Shown here piece after piece: positions 1-5,060 of a stretch of 10,670 nt of DNA. The notes under the pieces were generated by a model, which saw nothing but the letters and a program-made list of their open reading frames with translations, made no database searches and was not told where the DNA came from. How positions within the stretch are numbered: position 1 is the first letter of the stretch; each line of letters begins with the position of its first letter. The position numbers and the translations under genes were made by a program. Source of the DNA: CAZMJP01 sp964566895 (GTDB lineage Bacteria > Patescibacteriota > Patescibacteriia > UBA2591 > UBA6264); the NCBI GenBank assembly GCA_964566895.1, contig CAZMJP010000020.1:1-10670 (forward strand). Reading direction: 5' to 3'.

Positions 1-48
1 GTCCTTTGGGAGGATTTAGTCAGAGTTCAAATCTCTGTGCCCCGACCA
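1..48 (+). tRNA. tRNA-Pro (UGG), 3' part
   Basis: This is the 3' portion of a tRNA whose 5' half lies outside the window. The anticodon loop TTTGGGA (5-11) gives anticodon UGG, flanked by the stem GTCC/GGAT. A 4-nt variable loop (17-20) follows. The T arm is CAGAG / TTCAAAT / CTCTG (21-37) with a normal T loop. The acceptor strand TGCCCCG (38-44) is followed by discriminator A45 and an encoded CCA (46-48). A 3' strand ending in G72-A73 matches the C1-G72 pair and A73 known for bacterial tRNA-Pro. No convincing terminator follows. Confidence 0.85.
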
Positions 49-136
49 ACTTAAACATTGTAAAAAAAAGAAGGATTAGCTTAAAATAAGACAAAAAAAA
101 TAACCAATTTGAAGCCTTCAGTCTATTTTTAAAAGT

Positions 137-142
137 TATAAT
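137..142 (+). promoter_or_regulatory. -10 element of a possible promoter for the thioredoxin reductase gene
   Basis: TATAAT is a perfect -10 hexamer ending 14 nt before the ATG at 157. The only TTG-like -35 candidate (TTGAAG, 109-114) is 22 nt away, which is too far, so the promoter is uncertain. If used, transcription would start near 149 and the leader would be only about 8 nt, almost leaderless. No Shine-Dalgarno sequence is present. Confidence 0.35.
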
Positions 143-156
143 TTAAAAAATCATCT

Positions 157-1083
157 ATGTTGGATTTAATCATTATTGGATGTTCGGCGGCTGGCATTTC
201 AGCTGGCATCTATGCCGTCCGCAGAAATTTAAACTTTAAAATCATCGCTTACGATTTGGGCGGCGAGATGGCTCTCTCCGGCGAAATTGAAAATTTACCC
301 GGCTGGGGAAAGACCGACGGCATAGAAGTGACAAAAAAATTCCAAGAACATCTCCAATTTTACGGCCCGAAACCGGAAACTGGTGTCCAAATTAAAAAAA
401 TAATCCCTCTCCCCGACGGCTCTTTTGAAACTATTGGTTGGCAAAAAAATCAGGAAATAAAATACCATTCCAAAACCGTCATCGTCGCCACCGGACTTCA
501 CCCTGAAAAACTCAACATTCCCGGGGAAGAAAAGTACCGTCGTCGAGGTCTATCATACTGCTCAGTTTGCGAAGGACCTTTGTTTAAAAATAAAACGGTT
601 GCCACCATCGGCGGAGGGAACTCGGCTCTGGAATCAGCCTTAATGCTGAATGAAATCGCTTCCAAAATTTACTTAATTAATAAAAACCCCCAATTTAAAG
701 GAGACCAAATTCTTTTCAACAAAATCCAAAAAGCGGCTAGGATTAAAATCATTTACAACGCTTTAACCAAGGAAATTTTCGGCAACGATTTTGTTAAGGG
801 ACTAATATATCAAGACCAAAACGGCCAAAAGCAAACACTGAAACTTGAAGGCATTTTTATCCATATCGGGATGATTCCAAATAATGAATTTCTCCCCGAC
901 CAAACCGAAAAAAACCAACGCGGGGAAATTATAGTGGATAAAACTTGTCAAACTAATATCAAGGGTCTTTTTGCCGCCGGAGATATAACCGATCTACCTT
1001 ATAAGCAGATTGCCATTGCCTCAGGCCAAGGGGTTTGCGCCGCGTTATCTGTAGTTGATTATTTAAATAAACTGCATTCTTAG
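157..1083 (+). CDS. trxB: AhpF-like thioredoxin reductase (FAD/NAD(P)H disulfide reductase)
   Basis: This 308-aa cytoplasmic flavoprotein should pass electrons from a nicotinamide cofactor through FAD and a redox-active CxxC to thioredoxin or a glutaredoxin-like partner. The N-terminal FAD motif is GCSAAG (residues 8-13), in which the middle Gly of GxGxxG is Ser. The active site is CSVC (135-138) within YCSVCEGPLF, and the nucleotide-binding loop is GGGNSALES (152-160). The C-terminal FAD motif is LFAAGDITDLPYKQ (271-284). The pattern PxFKxDQxL after strand 2 of the nucleotide domain, and the C-terminus, resemble the reductase part of AhpF more than classical TrxB. The HRRxxxR NADPH motif of TrxB is absent, so NADH use is plausible. 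Length fits a stand-alone reductase without the AhpF N-terminal domain. It stands alone between the tRNA-Pro and the convergent tkt operon. Confidence 0.88.
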   Translation: MLDLIIIGCSAAGISAGIYAVRRNLNFKIIAYDLGGEMALSGEIENLPGWGKTDGIEVTKKFQEHLQFYGPKPETGVQIKKIIPLPDGSFETIGWQKNQEIKYHSKTVIVATGLHPEKLNIPGEEKYRRRGLSYCSVCEGPLFKNKTVATIGGGNSALESALMLNEIASKIYLINKNPQFKGDQILFNKIQKAARIKIIYNALTKEIFGNDFVKGLIYQDQNGQKQTLKLEGIFIHIGMIPNNEFLPDQTEKNQRGEIIVDKTCQTNIKGLFAAGDITDLPYKQIAIASGQGVCAALSVVDYLNKLHS

Positions 1084-1105
1084 TAAACCCCAATAATTAT
1101 TAAAT

Positions 1106-1135
1106 TATAAAAACCGGTTGATGCCGGCTCTTATA
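1106..1135 (-). terminator. Likely intrinsic terminator of the rpiB-rpe-tkt operon
   Basis: On the minus strand the RNA folds into a 12-bp stem with a CAUCAA loop. The stem includes two G-U pairs, which become A-C mismatches on the plus strand, so the structure is specific to minus-strand transcription. The 3' arm runs CCGG then five U, followed by an AU-rich stretch. It lies 18 nt past the tkt stop, in the 69-nt space between the convergent genes. It is weaker than a classical terminator because the U-tract is part of the stem. Confidence 0.5.
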
Positions 1136-1152
1136 GTCTGAAAACCAAACCC

Positions 1153-3006
1153 TTAAAAATTTATTAATTCTTTTACTTTTTTGACAATCGCTTTTTGAGA
1201 AATCTCTTCATAATCAAAAAGTTGTTCCGGGTTCCCGCTTTTGGGAATTTTTTTAATCGCCAAAGAACAAATTTTTGCTGGAACGCCAGCCAAGGCGCTT
1301 CTAACCGCCTCGCCTAAACCGCCTTCGGCAAAATGGTCTTCGACGGTCAAAATATATTTTGTTTCCCGGGCTGCTTTCTCTAAAGTTGACTTATCCACCG
1401 GCTTAACGCTATAAAGGTCAATTATCCTAATAAAAATCCCCTGCTCTTTTAAACTCTGATAAGCGGCTAAAACCTGATAAAGAGTGGCGCCGGCGGCGCA
1501 AACGGCAACAACATCGTCCGAACTTTGTTTTAAAGTCTGGCTGCCGCCAATGACAAAATCGTCGTCACCACTATAAATAACCGGGGTGGGCTGTCGGGTT
1601 GTCCGAAGATAAACCAAGCCATAGTGTTTTGCCGTCTGTTCAACCAATTTTTCCGTTGCCACCGCGTCGGCCGGATAAAAAACCACGCTATTCAAAACTG
1701 AACGGAACATTGCCAAATCCTCAAGTCCCATTTGCGAAGGTCCATCCTGACCGGTAAAAACTCCGGCATGGGAACCAATAAACTTAACATTGGCGAATTT
1801 TGGCGAATATTGAATCATTCTAATCTGGTCGTGCGCCCGGGTTAAAAAAGCGGCAAAACTGGAAACAAAAGGAATTTTACCCTGACGCGCCAGGCCTAAA
1901 GCCGCGCCGACCATGTTTTGCTCGGCAATAAACATTTCAAAAAACCGTTCCGGATAAGCCATTTTAAATGCCTCCGCATAGGTAGAATTAGAAACCTCAG
2001 CGTCCAAAACGACCATTTGGGGAAATTGAGGAAGAATCTTGACCAAAGCCCGACCATATGCTTGGCGCGTTGCCACTAATTCTCCTTTTTTATATTCAGA
2101 CGTTTTAAGATTGGAATTCCCGGTTGCGGGTTGGAAATTGCGGATTTCCATCTTCGACGGTTCGGCTATAACCGCCGGGGCTGACTTATTATCAATCCCA
2201 CCCAATTCGTCAACCGCTTTTTTAAATTCATCCTGAGAAAGAACCTTGCCATGCCAACCGTTTTTGTCCTGTAAAAAACTCACCCCCCTGCCCTTAATGG
2301 TCTTGGCAATAATCATCACCGGCGTCTTACTTTTAAAAGCCCGGTCATAAGCGTTAATAATTTGTCCGAATTTATGGCCGTCAATGACCAGTGTTTTCCA
2401 ACCAAAACTTGAAATTCTTTTTACATATTCTTTTAAAGAATGACCATACATTGTTTGACCACACTGACCCAAACGATTGACGTCTAAAATCCCGATTAAA
2501 TTGTTCAATTTATAATGACTGGCTAACTGAATTGCCTCCCATTGCGAGCCCTCAACCATTTCGCCGTCACCCAATAAAACAAACGTCCGGTAAGACGAAT
2601 GGTCAAGATATTTGGCGTTGAGCGCCATTCCCGAACCGACAGACAAACCCTGTCCCAAAGAACCGGTGGCCGCCTCGACATAAGGAAAAGCCGTGGTGGG
2701 ATGTCCTTCCAACGGACTGTTGAATTTTCTTAAAGTCATCAATTCTTTCGGCTCAATGGCGCCGGCCGCGGCCCAAAGAGAATAAAGTAAAGGCGCCGCA
2801 TGGCCTTTGGAAAAAATTAGCCGGTCATTATTCGGATTTTCCGGATTTTTAAAATCAAACTTAAAACGGCCGCTAAAAAACAAACCAACCATCAATTCCA
2901 CCGCCGACAAACAAGAGGTCGGATGTCCGGAACCCGCTTCGGTCGTGGCCGCCAAAACCCAATATCTGACCCATTGGGCTATTTTTTTTAATTCACTTAA
3001 CCGCAT
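1153..3006 (-). CDS. tkt: Transketolase, full-length, short animal-like type
   Basis: This 617-aa thiamine diphosphate enzyme moves two-carbon units between sugar phosphates in the non-oxidative pentose phosphate pathway, in the cytoplasm. The N-terminal half carries GHPTS (27-31) and the ThDP/Mg motif GDGEMVEG (146-153), with Asn177 downstream. The pyrimidine-binding half carries catalytic Glu362 in AEQNMVGAA and the loop GQDGPSQMGLEDLAMFR (419-435). That loop resembles the SQMALEDLAMFR of animal transketolases more than the DGPTHQ of E. coli, and the length also fits the short animal-type form. Residues 272-308 form a poorly conserved linker between the halves whose DNA contains small inverted repeats (see 2111-2150). 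The ATG overlaps the end of rpe by 14 nt, which suggests translational coupling. No Shine-Dalgarno is visible. Confidence 0.95.
   Translation of the reverse strand: MRLSELKKIAQWVRYWVLAATTEAGSGHPTSCLSAVELMVGLFFSGRFKFDFKNPENPNNDRLIFSKGHAAPLLYSLWAAAGAIEPKELMTLRKFNSPLEGHPTTAFPYVEAATGSLGQGLSVGSGMALNAKYLDHSSYRTFVLLGDGEMVEGSQWEAIQLASHYKLNNLIGILDVNRLGQCGQTMYGHSLKEYVKRISSFGWKTLVIDGHKFGQIINAYDRAFKSKTPVMIIAKTIKGRGVSFLQDKNGWHGKVLSQDEFKKAVDELGGIDNKSAPAVIAEPSKMEIRNFQPATGNSNLKTSEYKKGELVATRQAYGRALVKILPQFPQMVVLDAEVSNSTYAEAFKMAYPERFFEMFIAEQNMVGAALGLARQGKIPFVSSFAAFLTRAHDQIRMIQYSPKFANVKFIGSHAGVFTGQDGPSQMGLEDLAMFRSVLNSVVFYPADAVATEKLVEQTAKHYGLVYLRTTRQPTPVIYSGDDDFVIGGSQTLKQSSDDVVAVCAAGATLYQVLAAYQSLKEQGIFIRIIDLYSVKPVDKSTLEKAARETKYILTVEDHFAEGGLGEAVRSALAGVPAKICSLAIKKIPKSGNPEQLFDYEEISQKAIVKKVKELINF
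2111..2150. repeat. Adjacent small inverted repeats in the transketolase linker
   Basis: Two neighbouring hairpins lie in the DNA encoding the linker between the two transketolase halves. The first is CCCG/CGGG (2119-2130, 4-nt loop) and the second is TGGAAAT/ATTTCCA (2132-2150, 5-nt loop). The words TTGGAA (2111, 2131) and TTGCGG (2124, 2138) each occur twice. The encoded stretch (about residues 286-300) is rich in N, Q and K and looks unconstrained. This may be a small repeat tolerated in a linker, but no clear target duplication is seen. Confidence 0.35.
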
Positions 3007-3385
3007 TAATGATTGATTTTAATTGTTGAAAACGCTTTTTAACGTCGGGCGCGCCAAATAAACCGACGCCGACAACCAAATAGTCGGCTCCGGCTTTGGC
3101 GATTTTCTCAATGTTGGACAGATTAATCCCACCGTCCACCTCAATCTTTACTTTTTTATTTATTGCCCGCAACTTTCTAATTTTATCAATTGTTGAAGGA
3201 ATGAATTTTTGCCCGCCAAAACCAGTCTGGACGCCCATCAGTAAAACCAAATCAACTTTATTCAAATAGGGTTCAATCTTTTTAATTGGCGTTTCCGGAT
3301 TCAGAGCCAATCCTTTTTCAAAACCGAGCCTCCCCGCTTCTTCTAACGCACCTATAATATCCTTCACCGCTTCAAAGTGAAAAAT
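2993..3385 (-). CDS. rpe: Ribulose-phosphate 3-epimerase, N-terminus lost in the assembly gap
   Basis: The visible 130 residues are the C-terminal part of the TIM-barrel enzyme that interconverts ribulose 5-phosphate and xylulose 5-phosphate. The frame is open up to the N run and reads IFHFEA at the edge, matching the FHxEA strand of the family, so the GTG at 3367 is not the start. Also seen are GLALNPETP, TGFGGQKFIP, the EVDGGI strand with the catalytic Asp, and the phosphate-binding end VVGVGLFGAPD. The usual VNPGFGG loop reads VQTGFGG here. Compared with about 225 residues in E. coli, roughly 90 N-terminal residues are missing. It ends in TGA and overlaps tkt by 14 nt. It lies downstream of rpiB on the same strand. 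Confidence 0.92.
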   Translation of the reverse strand: MFHFEAVKDIIGALEEAGRLGFEKGLALNPETPIKKIEPYLNKVDLVLLMGVQTGFGGQKFIPSTIDKIRKLRAINKKVKIEVDGGINLSNIEKIAKAGADYLVVGVGLFGAPDVKKRFQQLKSIINAVK

Positions 3386-3485
3386 NNNNNNNNNNNNNNN
3401 NNNNNNNNNNNNNNNNNNNNNNNNNNNNNNNNNNNNNNNNNNNNNNNNNNNNNNNNNNNNNNNNNNNNNNNNNNNNNNNNNNNNN
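3386..3485. other. Assembly gap (100 N)
   Basis: Exactly 100 undetermined bases, the usual placeholder for a scaffold gap of unknown size. It hides the C-terminal few residues of RpiB and the N-terminal part of rpe. The missing rpe coding sequence alone needs about 270 nt, so the true gap is probably larger than drawn. Confidence 0.98.
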
Positions 3486-3912
3486 GTTCAATTTTAGCCA
3501 AACGCCGGCGATGCCGAGCCGCCGAACTGAATTTGGTTCCCAACCAGACCCTGACTATTTTTTTAGCCAGAATTGGACCGATATAATCTTGCCCCAAACA
3601 CAAAACATTGCTGTTATTGTGTTGGCGCGACTTCGCCGCCATCGCCAAATTAAGCACGTTAGCCGCCCGGACGCCCTTAATTTTATTCGCCGCCATCGCC
3701 ATGCCTATGCCGCTGGAACAAATTAAAATACCCTTGCCGCCCTTGCTGGCAACAACTCTCCGTCCCACGGCTTCGGCAAAATCAGTGTAATCGTCCCGGG
3801 GATTAAACTTCTGATTACCGACTTCCTGATATTTAATACCCAACTCGTCCAGATTTTCTTTTATCGCCTGTTTTAAAACGAAGCCGGCGTGGTCCGAACC
3901 AATGAAAATCAT
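3486..3912 (-). CDS. rpiB: Ribose-5-phosphate isomerase B, last residues lost in the gap
   Basis: The 142 visible residues cover nearly the whole RpiB/LacAB-type isomerase (about 149 residues in E. coli), which interconverts ribose 5-phosphate and ribulose 5-phosphate. The start reads MIFIGSDHAG, with the Asp-His pair (7-8) of the active site. CSSGIGMAMAANK (65-77) holds the catalytic Cys65, so it is the Cys-type form and not the actinobacterial type without Cys. HNNSNVLCLG provides the His-Asn binding residues. The visible end RHRRRLAKIE is typical of the family C-terminus, so only a few residues are missing. It is the first gene of the operon. It is the only gene here with a reasonable Shine-Dalgarno-like sequence (AAGGGA, with 5 nt between it and the ATG). 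Confidence 0.94.
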
Positions 3913-3933
3913 ATTATTCCCTTTTACCGCTTT

Positions 3934-3961
3934 CCGCCGCGAGAAATTTTCTCGCCAGCGG
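3934..3961 (-). promoter_or_regulatory. Hairpin in the rpiB leader
   Basis: A stem GCGAGAA/TTCTCGC (3939-3945, 3949-3955) with a 3-nt loop is extended, past a small internal loop, by CCGC/GCGG (3934-3937, 3958-3961). It lies between the predicted promoter and the rpiB start, about 20 nt before the ATG, and has no following U-tract. It could affect mRNA stability or translation, or be a small palindromic insertion, since GCTTT occurs on both sides (3929-3933, 3967-3971). Its function is unknown. Confidence 0.45.
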
Positions 3962-3988
3962 CGATTGCTTTAATATTTAGACGCCATC

Positions 3989-4017
3989 ATTTTAACAGAT
4001 ATTCATCGGCTTCACAA
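3989..4017 (-). promoter_or_regulatory. Candidate promoter of the rpiB-rpe-tkt operon
   Basis: On the minus strand TTGTGA (4012-4017) and TAAAAT (3989-3994) are separated by 17 nt. The -10 matches 5 of 6 consensus bases and the -35 matches 4 of 6. A TTGACT at 4017-4022 is a better -35 but would need a 22-nt spacer. The predicted leader of about 70 nt contains the hairpin at 3934-3961. Confidence 0.4.
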
Positions 4018-4032
4018 GTCAATACCCGTAAT

Positions 4033-4060
4033 TTGACAATATTAAAAAGTCCAATATAAT
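4033..4060 (+). promoter_or_regulatory. Consensus sigma70-type promoter for tRNA-Gly
   Basis: TTGACA (4033-4038) and TATAAT (4055-4060) are both perfect hexamers with a 16-nt spacer. The predicted start near 4067 leaves a leader of about 32 nt before the tRNA at 4099. It is divergent from the rpiB operon promoter. A bacterial housekeeping sigma factor is implied. Confidence 0.85.
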
Positions 4061-4098
4061 AAAAGACGCTAATTTCCGTTTGACGCCAAAAACAATAA

Positions 4099-4169
4099 GC
4101 GGGATTCGTACAATGGCAGTACGCCATCCCTCCAAGATGGAGACGCCAGTCCGATTCTGGTATCCCGCT
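4099..4169 (+). tRNA. tRNA-Gly (UCC) with C33 and C55
   Basis: The full cloverleaf can be drawn. Acceptor GCGGGAT (4099-4105) pairs with ATCCCGC (4162-4168). The D arm GTAC/GTAC has loop AATGGCA containing G18G19. The anticodon arm CCATC/GATGG has loop CCTCCAA (4129-4135), giving UCC. The variable loop is 4 nt, the T arm is GCCAG/CTGGT with loop TCCGATT, and the discriminator is T73 (4169). CCA is not encoded, so a CCA-adding enzyme is needed. Two near-universal bases differ: position 33 is C instead of U, and position 55 is C instead of U. All stems are intact, which argues against a decayed gene. Confidence 0.9.
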
Positions 4170-4189
4170 TCTTCTTTTTACAAAAAATT

Positions 4190-4228
4190 AAAACAAAAAT
4201 CAAACCTAACTGGTTTGATTTTTGTTTT
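4190..4228. terminator. Bidirectional hairpin terminator between tRNA-Gly and korB
   Basis: A perfect 17-bp stem with a 5-nt loop (TAACT, 4207-4211). The plus-strand 3' arm ends in TTTT and runs to 4230, and the minus-strand side also ends in a T-rich run. It lies 20 nt after the tRNA-Gly and about 40 nt after the korB stop, exactly where two convergent transcripts must end. The stem is AT-rich with a GC-containing tip (CAAACC/GGTTTG). Confidence 0.8.
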
Positions 4229-4269
4229 TTATAATTTCCGTTTTATAAATTTTCCATTATATTATCTAA

Positions 4270-5046
4270 TTATCCTCCGTAGACCGGTTTCCGAACCTGA
4301 TAAAAAAGACCGAGGGGAATTTTCGCCGCTTCGCCATCCTCATATTCCCATTCCTCGATTTTTTGTAAAGCCGCTTTTTCCGATTCCAAATTCTTTTCTT
4401 CCGCCTCGTAAATTTTTTGATTGTAAAACTGATAATTATTAAAAAAAGAAACACAAGGTTGTAAAATATCAATAAAAGAAAAACCTTGATGCTCCACCGC
4501 CCTGACAATCAAATCCCTTAAATGGTCCGACTTGGCCGCATAAGCCCGGGCAATAAAACTGGCTCCCGAAACCAGCATCAATTTTAAAGGGTTAAAAGAC
4601 GATTCAATATTTCCCTCGGGACTGGAAGCGCCTTTAAAACCTCGAGGCGAAGTGGCGGTAAACTGGCCGGCGGTCAAAGCAAAGGTCCGGTTATTGTGAA
4701 TCAAAATGGTAAGGTCAATATTCCTTTTGGCCGCGTGAATTAAATGGGAAATTCCTTCATTATAGGCATCGCCATCGCCGGCCAAAGCAATGACTTTCAG
4801 TTTCGGATTGCCGAGTTTTATTCCTTGAGCCACAGCAATTCCCCGCCCGTGCAAACCGTAAAAAGAATTCAAATTCAAATAATCAACGATTTTGGCGTGG
4901 CAACCGATACCAGCGGTCAAAACAATATTTTCTCGACCGATTCCTTTTTTATTCAAAACATCAACGGCTTGCTTCAAGGACTGTAAAATGCCAAAATTTC
5001 CGCAACCCGGACACCAAGTATTTTGACAATTAGTGTCTATTTTCAT
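4270..5046 (-). CDS. korB: 2-oxoacid:ferredoxin oxidoreductase, beta subunit
   Basis: This 258-aa cytoplasmic subunit binds thiamine diphosphate and a [4Fe-4S] cluster. With KorA it converts a 2-oxoacid and CoA to acyl-CoA, CO2 and reduced ferredoxin. CPGCG (12-16), the Cys of GIGCH (49) and Cys198 in LQPC match the four cluster ligands of the family. GDGDAYNEG (90-98), with Asn118 downstream, is the ThDP/Mg motif. The length is a little under the usual 280-300 residues of two-subunit enzymes. It follows korA after 14 nt, with an A/T-only stretch and no Shine-Dalgarno before its ATG. The substrate (pyruvate, 2-oxoglutarate or other) cannot be decided from sequence. No ferredoxin or delta subunit gene is in the window. 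Confidence 0.92.
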   Translation of the reverse strand: MKIDTNCQNTWCPGCGNFGILQSLKQAVDVLNKKGIGRENIVLTAGIGCHAKIVDYLNLNSFYGLHGRGIAVAQGIKLGNPKLKVIALAGDGDAYNEGISHLIHAAKRNIDLTILIHNNRTFALTAGQFTATSPRGFKGASSPEGNIESSFNPLKLMLVSGASFIARAYAAKSDHLRDLIVRAVEHQGFSFIDILQPCVSFFNNYQFYNQKIYEAEEKNLESEKAALQKIEEWEYEDGEAAKIPLGLFYQVRKPVYGG

Positions 5047-5060
5047 AAAAAATAATATTA

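Noticed and set aside
2993..2995. TGA as a possible recoded glycine codon (SR1/Gracilibacteria code)
   Set aside because: It falls at the natural C-terminus of rpe, and the tRNA-Gly here reads UCC, not UCA, so the standard bacterial code fits.
3365..3367. GTG at 3367 as the rpe start
   Set aside because: The frame is open upstream to the gap and encodes the conserved IFHFEA strand, so the gene begins inside the gap.
4080..4442. Plus-strand open frame of about 120 codons
   Set aside because: It covers the tRNA-Gly and its terminator and runs antisense to korB; the translation resembles nothing.
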